Assembly: GCA_964554385.1 (NCBI GenBank)
Contig: CAZKOM010000010.1
Location: forward strand, 1 to 43,212
Length of the DNA stretch: 43,212 nt
Direction of reading: 5' to 3'
Source: JAGKXC01 sp964554385
Lineage (GTDB): Bacteria > Bacteroidota > Bacteroidia > NS11-12g > UBA955
Positions within the stretch are counted from its first letter, which is position 1. The number at the start of each line of letters is the position of its first letter. Under the pieces are notes generated by a model. That model ran no database searches and was not told where the DNA came from. It saw only the letters and a list, made by a program, of their open reading frames with translations. Both the position numbers and the translations under genes were made by a program. Shown piece by piece: positions 8,374 to 16,590 of this stretch.

Positions 8374-8850
8374 ATGGAACTGAAAGAACTAATTCAACGG
8401 GTAGAGGCAGGCATTCAGCAAAGCGGTGTAAATCCGGAAGATGCGCGTAGTGGAGATGATGGTCAGTGGTTGTTATTACGCAACGAGACCCCCATTTATA
8501 TTGATGCTTGGTTGGATGAACAATCCAGTCCGTGGAATTATTTTTTGTTTGAAACCGATCGTTCTGTATTTCAAATCACTTTGCCGTTTTGCTACGCCCC
8601 TACGTTGCAGCGAGAGGCCTTTTTGGAGGAATTACTAACTGTGAATTTAAATTTACTGTACGGTAAATTTTCGTTTAACAGTAGGGATAACGTGGTGGTG
8701 TTGTCGTATCGTGTTCCAGGTTCTTCCTTCAAATCTGAGGATTTATCGGCAGTAATTGACGGATTATCTTATTACTGTGAAATGTCTTACCATGTATTGA
8801 AAGACGAATTCAATTTAAAGCGGGTATTGGTTGAAGGAGAAAACGGGTAA
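8374..8850 (+). CDS. YbjN / T3SS-chaperone-fold domain protein
   Basis: A 158-residue soluble protein starting MELKELIQRV, without signal peptide or TM segment. The pattern of a short N-terminal helix, a beta-sheet region (WLLLRNETPIYIDAWLD, then FETDRSVFQITLPFCYAP) and a helix-beta-helix end (AVIDGLSYYCEMSYHVLKDEF) is like YbjN/DUF1790-type proteins with the type III secretion chaperone fold. In this setting no secretion system is present, so a chaperone or adaptor role is only an analogy. The ATG at 8374 is preferred to the TTG at 8365, which lies in the putative -7 box. The assignment is by pattern recall and is uncertain. Confidence 0.6.
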   Translation: MELKELIQRVEAGIQQSGVNPEDARSGDDGQWLLLRNETPIYIDAWLDEQSSPWNYFLFETDRSVFQITLPFCYAPTLQREAFLEELLTVNLNLLYGKFSFNSRDNVVVLSYRVPGSSFKSEDLSAVIDGLSYYCEMSYHVLKDEFNLKRVLVEGENG

Positions 8851-8884
8851 TTTTTTTCTCACAGAGTTAAGTTCCCCGTAAGAA

Positions 8885-8903
8885 ATTACCATCAAATGGT
8901 AAT
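8885..8903 (-). terminator. Hairpin downstream of the TPR lipoprotein gene
   Basis: ATTACCAT, loop of 3, ATGGTAAT: a perfect 8-bp inverted repeat about 40 bases past the stop of the minus-strand TPR gene, followed on that strand by TTTCTT. Plausible weak terminator for that gene. Confidence 0.45.
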
Positions 8904-8909
8904 CCGAAG

Positions 8910-8946
8910 CGATAAATAATTAACTCAGAAAGTTATCGGTTTTTTT
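8910..8946 (+). terminator. Intrinsic terminator of the YbjN-like gene
   Basis: CGATAA and TTATCG pair across a 17-base loop and are followed by a run of seven T (8940-8946) on the plus strand. The T-run reaches the stop codon of the convergent TPR gene. The stem is short, so strength is uncertain. Confidence 0.45.
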
Positions 8947-9664
8947 ATCTACCCGATTGATTAACCATTCGTTGTAAATCGATTATACCTTGTCTAGCCG
9001 CATAGAAGGTTGGGAATATTTTCAATGCCGTTTGGTAAGCGGTAGCTGCACCCATGACGTCTCCTTTTCCTTGAAGAATTAATGCTTGAAGGTAAACATA
9101 AGCGGCTTTAGAAGGTACATTTTCCTTAACTCGGGCTTGGATGTGTTCCATTCTTACTTCGCCTTTGGAAGCGTTAGGATTGTCCAGTGCTAGGGATATC
9201 ATGGAATCCGAAGTTAGGATGTTGCCACGAGCCATTTCCACGAAACACATGTCCCACCAATAGGTATTTTCTTTGGTTTCTTGCCAAAGTTCACGGAATA
9301 AGAGCATAGAGGCAGTGTCTTTGCCTTGTTCTAGTAATAATTTGGCTTTGAGTTCGCGCAATGCGTTGCTTTTAGGGTTGTATTTTAATCCTTTTTCTAC
9401 GTAGTAGTAAGGAGTTTTGGGATCTCTCACCACGCCAGGATTTCCCGAATTGTAAAAATAATGGTAGTAACTTAGAGAATCGTATGCCCAACTACTAATG
9501 GAAGAATCTGCGCAAACCCACTGGGTTAATAACTGCGTAGCTGTAGTGTAATCGCGGGCTTCTACCGACATATTATACGCTTTTTCCAAGCTAGTTCTTT
9601 GGTCGCCCGAACAAGCAACAACCAAGGATAAAGCCGATAGTAAATACAAGAAATAACGTTTCAT
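8945..9664 (-). CDS. TPR-repeat lipoprotein of unknown function
   Basis: A 239-residue predicted lipoprotein: signal MKRYFLYLLSALSLVVAC with the lipidated Cys18. The mature part is helical with tetratricopeptide-like units, for example AYNMSVEARDYTTATQLLTQW, YYVEKGLKYNPKSNALRELKAKLLLEQG and GAATAYQTALKIFPTFYAARQGI (each longer than quoted here). TPR proteins serve as scaffolds; no partner can be named. The ATG at 9662-9664 is chosen because the signal peptide begins there and a perfect -7 box lies just upstream. The longer reading frame runs back through ffh on the other strand and is spurious. Divergent from ffh with only 55 bases between. Confidence 0.8.
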   Translation of the reverse strand: MKRYFLYLLSALSLVVACSGDQRTSLEKAYNMSVEARDYTTATQLLTQWVCADSSISSWAYDSLSYYHYFYNSGNPGVVRDPKTPYYYVEKGLKYNPKSNALRELKAKLLLEQGKDTASMLLFRELWQETKENTYWWDMCFVEMARGNILTSDSMISLALDNPNASKGEVRMEHIQARVKENVPSKAAYVYLQALILQGKGDVMGAATAYQTALKIFPTFYAARQGIIDLQRMVNQSGR

Positions 9665-9672
9665 TATTGTAG

Positions 9673-9680
9673 CAAATATA
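9673..9680 (-). promoter_or_regulatory. -7 box (TATATTTG) of the TPR lipoprotein gene
   Basis: Perfect TAnnTTTG on the minus strand. Predicted start near 9669, leader about 5 bases to the ATG at 9664. No TTG at the standard distance. Confidence 0.55.
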
Positions 9681-9706
9681 GTAAGATATTTTTCACCCCT
9701 TCGTTG

Positions 9707-9714
9707 TACTTTTG
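9707..9714 (+). promoter_or_regulatory. -7 box (TACTTTTG) of ffh
   Basis: Perfect TAnnTTTG. Predicted start near 9718, two bases before the ATG at 9720. It sits back to back with the TPR gene's -7 box in a 55-base divergent region. No clear TTG upstream. Confidence 0.55.
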
Positions 9715-9719
9715 CGTAT

Positions 9720-11054
9720 ATGTTTGAGAACCTGCAAAATCGATTAGAGAAAGCATTTAAAAACCTCAAGGGACAAGGAAAAATCAACGAGTTAAACGTT
9801 GCCGAGACGGTAAAAGAGATTCGTAGAGCATTGATATCGGCCGACGTTAACTTCAAGGTAGCCAAAACGTTTACCGATGATATTTTAGAAAAGGCGAAGG
9901 GGGAGGAAGTTTTAAAATCGGTTTCACCAGGGCAGATGTTAACCAAGATTGTACACGATGAATTGGTTAAATTGTTGGGTGGAACGAAGAGTGATTTGCA
10001 ACTTCACGGCAACCCTGCGATTATCTTAATTGCGGGTTTACAAGGTTCGGGTAAGACTACATTTTCAGGTAAATTAGGTAGACATTTAAAATCATTAGGC
10101 AGGAATCCGTTGTTGGTAGCGGGCGACGTGTATAGACCAGCAGCGAGAAAGCAGTTGGAGGTATTGGGAGAACAAACTGAAGTAAAAGTTTATAACGAGG
10201 AGGGCAATAATGATCCGGTCTCTATTGCAGAAAATGCAATAAAGTATGCTAAACAATACAACCATAACGTAGTGATTGTGGATACCGCGGGTAGGGTTTC
10301 TGTGGATCAGGAGATGATGAATGAAATTGCTCGATTGAAAGGAGCATTGAAGCCTGCGGAGATTTTGTTTGTAGTAGACTCTATGACGGGTCAAGATGCG
10401 GTGAATACAGCAAAGGCCTTCAACGACGTACTTGATTTTACTGGTGTTGTTTTAACTAAGTTGGATGGAGATACCCGCGGTGGTGCCGCGTTGAGTATCT
10501 TACAAGTGGTAAACAAGCCAATTAAGTTTGCTTCTTTGGGTGAAAAGATGGATGCCTTGGATGTTTTCTATCCCGATCGTATGGCGGGTAGAATCTTGGG
10601 TATGGGAGACGTTGTGTCGTTGGTAGAACGTGCACAAGCAGTTTATGACCAAGAGGAAGCGGAACGATTATCGAAGAAAATCGCCAAGAATAAGTTTGAT
10701 TTAGAAGACTTTTTAGGTCAACTTCAGCAAATTAAGAAAATGGGTAATATCAAAGATTTATTAGGCATGTTACCCGGAGTTGGCAGTCAGATTAAGGATT
10801 TAGATATTAATGACGATGCGTTTAAAGGAATCGAATCGTTAATCCAGAGTATGACGCCACAAGAGCGCGCAAAACCGGAAATATTAAACAACAGTCGCAA
10901 ACAGCGAATTGTACGTGGCAGTGGAAGAACTATTCAAGAACTAAATAAATTACTCACCCAATTTGAGCAGATGCGAAAAATGATGAAGATGATGAGTAAT
11001 AAAGGCGGTAAAATGCCAAGTTTCCCAGGTATGGGTGGAATGGGAAGACGTTAA
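9720..11054 (+). CDS. ffh: Signal recognition particle protein Ffh (SRP54)
   Basis: A 444-residue SRP GTPase that binds signal sequences and 4.5S RNA and targets nascent membrane proteins through FtsY. The N domain is at about 1-85. The G domain has the P-loop GLQGSGKTT (106-114), DTAGR (188-192) and TKLDGDTRGG (245-254). The methionine-rich M domain starts at about 300 and includes GNIKDLLGMLPG and a basic SRKQRIVRGSGRT RNA-binding segment, ending in a Met/Gly tail (MMKMMSNKGGKMPSFPGMGG). Full length for the family. pdxH follows after 9 bases, so the two are probably co-transcribed. No 4.5S RNA gene was recognised in the window. Confidence 0.98.
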   Translation: MFENLQNRLEKAFKNLKGQGKINELNVAETVKEIRRALISADVNFKVAKTFTDDILEKAKGEEVLKSVSPGQMLTKIVHDELVKLLGGTKSDLQLHGNPAIILIAGLQGSGKTTFSGKLGRHLKSLGRNPLLVAGDVYRPAARKQLEVLGEQTEVKVYNEEGNNDPVSIAENAIKYAKQYNHNVVIVDTAGRVSVDQEMMNEIARLKGALKPAEILFVVDSMTGQDAVNTAKAFNDVLDFTGVVLTKLDGDTRGGAALSILQVVNKPIKFASLGEKMDALDVFYPDRMAGRILGMGDVVSLVERAQAVYDQEEAERLSKKIAKNKFDLEDFLGQLQQIKKMGNIKDLLGMLPGVGSQIKDLDINDDAFKGIESLIQSMTPQERAKPEILNNSRKQRIVRGSGRTIQELNKLLTQFEQMRKMMKMMSNKGGKMPSFPGMGGMGRR

Positions 11055-11063
11055 AATAATACC

Positions 11064-11729
11064 ATGACCAAAGATATTTCGGCTCTTCGAAAAGAGTACA
11101 CCAAAGGGCAGTTGGATGCATCGATTTTAGGTTCAAACCCGTTAAAGGCGTTTAGACAGTGGTTTACGGAGGCGTTGAATTCTGAAGTATTGGAGGCAAA
11201 TGCTATGATACTGTCTACTGTTTCCACAGAGGGAAAGCCATCTTCGAGGGTTGTTCTGTTAAAGGAAATCACGGAGAAGGGAATAGTTTTTTTTACCAAT
11301 AAATCCAGTAGAAAAGGACAAGAAATCGCACAAAACCCTCATGTATCGGTGGTGTTTTTTTGGGGTGAATTGGAACGACAAGTAAGAATGGAAGGAAGCA
11401 TCACGGAGATTTCGGACGAAGCCAATGATGATTATTTTTATTCTCGTCCAAGAATTAGTCAGGCAGGTGCTGTGGTTTCGCCACAGAGTCAGGTGATAGA
11501 GGGTCGTGAGCAGTTAGATGCAGCTATGAGCGATTGGTTGGCCGATGAGAACAAAACTATACAACGTCCTGCGCATTGGGGCGGCTACGAGATCCTGTTG
11601 AATCGGATTGAATTTTGGCAAGGTAGACCGGGCCGCGTTCATGATCGTATTGTATTTGTATTAAATGAAAACGACTCCTCCGAGGGTGAGTCGAAGGAGT
11701 CGTGGAATATTTGCAGGCTAGCGCCTTAA
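11064..11729 (+). CDS. pdxH: Pyridoxamine/pyridoxine 5'-phosphate oxidase PdxH
   Basis: An FMN-dependent cytosolic enzyme making pyridoxal 5'-phosphate from PNP or PMP. The 221 residues show the family pattern: LRKEYTKGQLD near the start, SSRVVLLKEIT and FFTNKSSRKGQEIAQNP (FMN/phosphate-binding stretch), VRMEGSITEIS, YFYSRPRISQAGAVVSPQSQVI, then EFWQGRPGRVHDRI and the conserved C-terminal RLAP. The acidic, low-conservation spacer DSSEGESKES just before the last beta strand coincides with a 9-bp hairpin in the DNA that appears to terminate fabI from the other strand. It lies 9 bases after ffh and ends 3 bases from the fabI stop. Confidence 0.97.
   Translation: MTKDISALRKEYTKGQLDASILGSNPLKAFRQWFTEALNSEVLEANAMILSTVSTEGKPSSRVVLLKEITEKGIVFFTNKSSRKGQEIAQNPHVSVVFFWGELERQVRMEGSITEISDEANDDYFYSRPRISQAGAVVSPQSQVIEGREQLDAAMSDWLADENKTIQRPAHWGGYEILLNRIEFWQGRPGRVHDRIVFVLNENDSSEGESKESWNICRLAP
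11671..11703 (-). terminator. Probable fabI terminator inside the pdxH coding sequence
   Basis: ACGACTCCT and AGGAGTCGT form a perfect 9-bp inverted repeat around a 15-base loop. Read on the minus strand it starts 30 bases after the fabI stop and is followed by TTTCATTT, which fits an intrinsic terminator for fabI. On the plus strand it is coding sequence of pdxH and has no T-run after it. Inference from pattern; not tested. Confidence 0.55.
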
Positions 11730-11732
11730 AAG

Positions 11733-12548
11733 TTATTCTGACTTAAAATTATCCATCAAATCGCTAGCAATACCGGTATAGCTAAACCCTCCGTCATGGA
11801 AAAGGTTCTGCATGGTAACCATTCGGGTATAGTCGCTGAATAATGAGATACAATATTCTGCGCAAGCGTCTGCTGGTGCATTTCCAAGTGGGCTCATTTT
11901 ATCGGCATAGTTAAAGAAGGAATCAAATCCACCCACACCGCTGCCTGCGGTAGTTTTAGTAGGACTTTGGGAGATGGTATTTACACGAACTTTCTTATGT
12001 TTACCAAAGTGGTATCCGAAGCTTCGAGCGAAGCTTTCAAGAAGGGCTTTTGCTTCGGCCATTTCCGAATAATCGGGGAAGGTACGCTGTGCGGCGATAT
12101 AGCTAAGTGCTAAAATGCTACCCCATTCGTTCATGGCATCTTTATTCCAAAGAACCTGCATTAGTCTATGGAAACTCATGGCAGAGATATCCAACGTTGT
12201 GTGCATGAAATCGTAATTTAATTCGGTATAAGGAATTTTCTTACGAACATTTAGGCTCATTCCCACGGAATGCAACACAAAATCCAATTTACCACCTAAT
12301 GCTTCCATAGAACCATTGATAAGGTTTTCCAAATCTTCCATTTTGGTTACATCGGCATAGATAAGGGGTGCGTTTAATTTTTTGGCGAGGTCTTCGGTTT
12401 GACCTACACGTGCAGCTACTGGGGCATTGGTTAGCACAATTTGTGCACCTTCTGCTACGCAGGCTTCCGCTACTTTCCAAGCGATGGATTGTTCGTTAAG
12501 TGCACCGAATACGATGCCTTTTTTACCTGCTAACAATTGTTTTGACAT
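11733..12548 (-). CDS. fabI: Enoyl-[acyl-carrier-protein] reductase (NADH) FabI
   Basis: A 271-residue short-chain dehydrogenase-type enzyme catalysing the last step of the fatty-acid elongation cycle. Signatures are the N-terminal dinucleotide-binding stretch GKKGIVFGALNEQSIAWKVA, the DVTKMEDL segment, LHSVGMS, and the FabI-type Tyr-x6-Lys pair, Tyr160 and Lys167 in YSEMAEAK. The C-terminal half has SQSPTKTTAGSGVGGFD in place of the usual substrate-loop sequence, as in the Bacteroidota members I recall. Start is the ATG at 12546-12548; the 20 codons upstream in frame are not family-like and overlap the promoter. Converges with pdxH. Confidence 0.95.
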   Translation of the reverse strand: MSKQLLAGKKGIVFGALNEQSIAWKVAEACVAEGAQIVLTNAPVAARVGQTEDLAKKLNAPLIYADVTKMEDLENLINGSMEALGGKLDFVLHSVGMSLNVRKKIPYTELNYDFMHTTLDISAMSFHRLMQVLWNKDAMNEWGSILALSYIAAQRTFPDYSEMAEAKALLESFARSFGYHFGKHKKVRVNTISQSPTKTTAGSGVGGFDSFFNYADKMSPLGNAPADACAEYCISLFSDYTRMVTMQNLFHDGGFSYTGIASDLMDNFKSE

Positions 12549-12572
12549 ATTTAATGGGTTTAAAATACGGAG

Positions 12573-12580
12573 CAAAAATA
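12573..12580 (-). promoter_or_regulatory. -7 box (TATTTTTG) of fabI
   Basis: Perfect TAnnTTTG on the minus strand, about 24 bases upstream of the ATG; predicted leader about 21 bases. No TTG at the normal distance. Confidence 0.5.
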
Positions 12581-12654
12581 GGGAACAATCGGGTTGGGAT
12601 GGTGACATTTCATCATGGGAGTATCATTTTATCGGATTATAGGACGCCGATTTT

Positions 12655-12686
12655 TTGGATTCGTCCTTACATTTTTGTTACTTTAC
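12655..12686 (+). promoter_or_regulatory. Possible promoter of the T9SS protein gene (TTG-N21-TACTTTAC)
   Basis: TTG at 12655-12657 and TACTTTAC at 12679-12686 (last G changed to C), spacing 21, about 20-base leader to the ATG at 12710. One mismatch. Confidence 0.35.
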
Positions 12687-12709
12687 ATCAAATAGTTAAT
12701 AGAAAAAGC

Positions 12710-15454
12710 ATGCGAAAATTACTACTTACAATTTTATTTGTTTTTGGGTTATCGGCGTTAAAAGCGCAATTTGTGGATCCAGGAATTAAAATTACCGGTG
12801 AGATTCCGGTACCAAGTTCAAGCAAAGTAACCAATCGCAGTGCGGCAAATCCGAAGAATTGTGAATGGGATACTCTAACCTTTCCTTCTATGGGAAGTTC
12901 GGGTTATAATAGTGTTACCGTAAGAAAAGGTTTTTCCCTTGGGCAATTTTACGGGGCTCCTGGGGAGGTTCAAGTAAGTGGATTCCGTTTTTATGGGTTT
13001 GCAATTATACCAAGTGGAAGTAGTTATCGTAAAGTAAACGCTATTTGTAAATTGTATAAAGCGGGTACAGACTCATTGCCTTCCGGTAGTCCGTTGGCGT
13101 CGGATACGATTACCATTGACACCGTTTTAGGAACCAGTATTCCCTTATCAAAAATTACGCATGAAGCTGTATTTAATAAAATCGTTAAGCTCACTAACGA
13201 CCATTACATTGTAGTTGTTGAGTCAGATTCTTCCGATGGAATCTTAGCAGTTGTTACTAATAATTATGGGAATGCAGATGGGGATTATCGCAATATTGGT
13301 TGCGGAAGTGTAAGCGGTAAATGGTATCGGTGTATGAATTTGAACATTGGAGGAACTACCTTCAATGCACATATGCAATTCTTCCCTTTTACTAAATACC
13401 AATTGGGTACGGATTTCACTACTACCCAGCAATGTTTTCCAAGTTTTGATACATTACGTTTTCCATCCAATTACAAGAAAACAGTAGTTGGAAGTGTTTA
13501 CTATAATTATTATGCATATTTGGATGAGATGTATCCTACCTTTATGTATCAAGACTTTTGTCATCAGTGGTTGTTCGATAATACCACGTTTGCCAATGGC
13601 AAGGAGGGAAAATATAAACCACGGTCAAGAAAAAATATTCCAGTACGTTTAACTTCAGTAGTTTACACGTATAGTAATTCTACATATTGCCGGGATACTG
13701 CTGATCAACTAATTTATTTTAATCCTACCATTCCAATTCCTACGAAAGCAGCTAGCGGGTGCATTGGTGATTCACTTCGAATAGCTTTGAGTTCCGATGC
13801 GGGCGCTACGGTAGAGTGGTATAAGAAACTAACCGATACCAAGCCTTTTCATACAGGGACTAGTTATACCATAGCCAAGCTAATGGGTAACGATACATTT
13901 TATGTTAGGGCGGTGAATAACAATTGTGCATCGAAACTGGGTACATTGGCGATTAGTGCATTTGAATATCCTAAGACATTAACAACGCGCAATGATTCAT
14001 TATGTGCAGGTGCGGCTGCAAATTTATTTGCATCTACAGACAAAGGTGAAATTCAGTGGTTTACAATGGCCAATGGAGGAAATCCGGTTTATATTGGAAA
14101 TACATTAACAACGGGTAAGTTAAGTGCAGACACCATATTTTATGTTCAAGCTATAAACGGAGTTTGTGCTTTAGCTGGGGGAAGAACTAAAGTTCAGGCT
14201 TTTGTGGGAAGTAATTTTGCTCCTGAGAGTCCGATGGTTGCTTTTACTGACACCATTGTATGTGCGAAAACAGGCAGTAGAACGGTAGAATTATCAGCTA
14301 CATTAATTGGAACGGATACGCTAAGATGGTTCAATGCTTCCAGTGCGGGTACATTGTTAGGTAAAGGTGGAAAGTATAGTTATACAGCTCCCGCAGTTCG
14401 CGGAAAGTATACTGTTTATGTTGAAAGTTGGAATGGTATATGCGGAAGTGGAAGAACTCCGGTTAACGTTGTGGTTAATAATTATTCCGAAGTATTTGGA
14501 CCAAAAGGCGATGTAATATGTGCAGGTGATTCTGCTGATTTATTTGCTGCTCCACAATGGGGTGAAATTCATTGGTTTGATAGTAAAACAGGTAGTTCGT
14601 TCGCAACAGGAAATTCGGCGAAAATTGGTAATTTATCAAAAACGGGGTACGTATACTACAAGTCGGCTGAAGGATTTTGCGAAAGTGCGACATTTGATAG
14701 TGTAGAAGTAGTTGTTAATGATGTACCTAAGCCTACCACTGTAAGTGCGCCATCTATATGTGCTAAAGCGTTGGGTGAACTAACGGTTGACGTGCCTTTT
14801 GGTACCGTTAATTGGTATGAAGATGCAACATCCACTACACCTATCTATACTGGAGAAAACTTCAAGTTAGGAATGGTATTAGCGGGGCAAACTTACTATT
14901 ATGAGATTTCTAATAAGAACTGTAATTCCAAAAGAGAGCCATTGGAATTGAAGGTGTTACCTAGACCAACTGCAGGATTTACTTGGACACTTTTATGGCA
15001 ACACAAAATCAACTGCGTTCCAATTACTACCACCGGTTTAACAATATTCTGGGAGTGGGGCGATGGTCAGACGAAATCAGGCTTACCTGGGGTTCACCAA
15101 TATGCAGGAGCTGGTAATTATACTGTAAGAATGATTGCTACAAGTTCGTCTAACGGTTGCAAGGACACGGCGGATATTCCCGTGGTTGTAGATCATTTGG
15201 GCTTAACCTCTAAGAATATTTTGGCTACCGCTTCAGTTTATCCAAATCCTGTTGCAAATAATGAAATTATTGATTTTAACGGTCTGGAAAGTGGCGATGT
15301 GGCATGGATGAATATTCAGGGAGCAATAGTAGCAAAATCGGAGGTAAGTGCTGGCCAGGCAATGGTACCTGTAAATTTAGTTTCAGGAATCTATATTCTT
15401 CAAATTCGCAGTGATAAGCAGCAGTTTGCTCCGGTTAAAGTCTTTGTAAAATAA
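12710..15454 (+). CDS. Secreted T9SS-substrate protein with five Ig-like repeats and a PKD domain
   Basis: A 914-residue predicted cell-surface or extracellular protein. Order: Sec signal MRKLLLTILFVFGLSALKAQ (1-20); an N-terminal domain of about 300 residues I do not recognise; five degenerate Ig-like repeats at about 340-417, 418-500, 515-590, 600-668 and 680-750, each opening near a Cys (CIGDS, CAGAA, CAKTG, CAGDS, CAKAL), then a Trp-Tyr/Phe strand (EWYKK, QWFTM, RWFNA, HWFDS, NWYED) and ending near a second Cys; a PKD domain at about 754-828 with WEWGDGQ; and a C-terminal type IX sorting domain from about 838 (SVYPNPVANNE ... VNLVSGIYILQI). The ATG at 12710 starts the signal peptide; the frame upstream overlaps fabI and is not used. 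It may be an adhesin or surface-structure protein; binding partner unknown. Confidence 0.87.
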   Translation: MRKLLLTILFVFGLSALKAQFVDPGIKITGEIPVPSSSKVTNRSAANPKNCEWDTLTFPSMGSSGYNSVTVRKGFSLGQFYGAPGEVQVSGFRFYGFAIIPSGSSYRKVNAICKLYKAGTDSLPSGSPLASDTITIDTVLGTSIPLSKITHEAVFNKIVKLTNDHYIVVVESDSSDGILAVVTNNYGNADGDYRNIGCGSVSGKWYRCMNLNIGGTTFNAHMQFFPFTKYQLGTDFTTTQQCFPSFDTLRFPSNYKKTVVGSVYYNYYAYLDEMYPTFMYQDFCHQWLFDNTTFANGKEGKYKPRSRKNIPVRLTSVVYTYSNSTYCRDTADQLIYFNPTIPIPTKAASGCIGDSLRIALSSDAGATVEWYKKLTDTKPFHTGTSYTIAKLMGNDTFYVRAVNNNCASKLGTLAISAFEYPKTLTTRNDSLCAGAAANLFASTDKGEIQWFTMANGGNPVYIGNTLTTGKLSADTIFYVQAINGVCALAGGRTKVQAFVGSNFAPESPMVAFTDTIVCAKTGSRTVELSATLIGTDTLRWFNASSAGTLLGKGGKYSYTAPAVRGKYTVYVESWNGICGSGRTPVNVVVNNYSEVFGPKGDVICAGDSADLFAAPQWGEIHWFDSKTGSSFATGNSAKIGNLSKTGYVYYKSAEGFCESATFDSVEVVVNDVPKPTTVSAPSICAKALGELTVDVPFGTVNWYEDATSTTPIYTGENFKLGMVLAGQTYYYEISNKNCNSKREPLELKVLPRPTAGFTWTLLWQHKINCVPITTTGLTIFWEWGDGQTKSGLPGVHQYAGAGNYTVRMIATSSSNGCKDTADIPVVVDHLGLTSKNILATASVYPNPVANNEIIDFNGLESGDVAWMNIQGAIVAKSEVSAGQAMVPVNLVSGIYILQIRSDKQQFAPVKVFVK

Positions 15455-15462
15455 ACAAAATA

Positions 15463-16590
15463 TCAATTTGATTTGGTGTCCATGAGGTCTCTTAGACCCA
15501 TGGACATCAGGTTAAATCCCATCACCAAAATCATGATGGCGAAACCTGGTATTAGTGCCATATAGGCATTATCAAGTACCAAATACCCCATATTTTCTTT
15601 TACCATCATCCCCCAAGTTGGCGTAGGAGGTGAAACCCCTAATCCCAAAAACCCCAAACCGGCCTCCAATAATATGGCCGCTGCGAAATTAGTGGTGGCC
15701 AATACGGTTAATGAGCCCTTGGTGTTAGGTAGGATATGGATGAGCATGATACGCCAAGCGGAGAAACCATTAATTTTTGCTGCCATAATGAATTCACGTT
15801 CTTTAAATTGTAATGTCTGACCCCGAACTACTCTTGCTACCTCTACCCAAGTAGATAATGCGGTAGCTATCATTACTTGGTACAATCCTTTTGGTAGGAA
15901 AAGACTTAGTCCCATGGCTATTAATAAGGTAGGGACGGACCAAAAGACGGCAATCAACCAACTTAACAACTTATCGGTTAATCCACCGTAATATCCAGAA
16001 ATTAGACCTATAATCACGCCCAATAGCAGTGAACTTATCATCGCAATAAAGCCTATGGTAAGTGAGACCCTACTACCAATTATCATCCTACTCAATACGT
16101 CGCGTCCAAATTGATCGGTACCCAACCAGAATGTAATAGACTTCACATTAGTATGGTTTGTAGATGGGATATTATTGTGAGAAGTAGTTAATTTATCTGG
16201 ACTTCTATTTAGAGATGTATCAGAGATAGGTGAATAGTTTGTGTTAAAAGATGGCTTTTTTATAGCATAATTGATTTTAGGTGATTGGGTTTGAATAATC
16301 GATCGCTCGTTGTTTTTGATTACAGTGATTGGTAAAATTTTATTAGGGTTTGGATTGCCCTTGAGCCAGATTTTGAAGGCAGAGGCAGTAGTTGTGCTAT
16401 TGGAAGAATCTATTTCAATGAAATAGCGTTGTGTACCCGGCGGAAGATTTTTCCAATCTTGAACAATTCGATTGGCATTGGTGCTATTATCTGGAGCTAT
16501 GGAATAACCCAATAGTGCTATGATGGATAATGTTCCACAGATGGAAAATCCGATGAGAAACAGTTTACTTTTTCGCAACGCCGTTAGCAT
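15463..16590 (-). CDS. OppC/DppC-family peptide ABC-transporter permease with periplasmic insert
   Basis: A 375-residue inner-membrane subunit of a peptide/nickel-type ABC importer. After TM1 (about 9-30) comes a Ser/Thr/Asn-rich insert of about 120 residues. The family motif LGTDQFGRDVLSRMIIGSR follows, then five more TM helices and the EAA cytoplasmic loop (EFIMAAKINGFSAWRIMLIHILPN), ending GLGFLGLGVSPPTPTWG and LRDLMDTKSN. Typical OppC proteins are about 300 residues, so the insert explains the excess. The start is uncertain: ATGs at 16590, 16620 and 16629 and a TTG at 16647 are in frame. I took 16590 because it overlaps the upstream O-antigen ligase gene least (26 bases). No ATP-binding, OppB or binding protein is encoded beside it, so its partners must lie elsewhere. 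Confidence 0.85.
   Translation of the reverse strand: MLTALRKSKLFLIGFSICGTLSIIALLGYSIAPDNSTNANRIVQDWKNLPPGTQRYFIEIDSSNSTTTASAFKIWLKGNPNPNKILPITVIKNNERSIIQTQSPKINYAIKKPSFNTNYSPISDTSLNRSPDKLTTSHNNIPSTNHTNVKSITFWLGTDQFGRDVLSRMIIGSRVSLTIGFIAMISSLLLGVIIGLISGYYGGLTDKLLSWLIAVFWSVPTLLIAMGLSLFLPKGLYQVMIATALSTWVEVARVVRGQTLQFKEREFIMAAKINGFSAWRIMLIHILPNTKGSLTVLATTNFAAAILLEAGLGFLGLGVSPPTPTWGMMVKENMGYLVLDNAYMALIPGFAIMILVMGFNLMSMGLRDLMDTKSN

Noticed and set aside
12500..12709. Longer N-terminus for the T9SS protein
   Set aside because: It overlaps fabI on the other strand, and a clear signal peptide starts at 12710.
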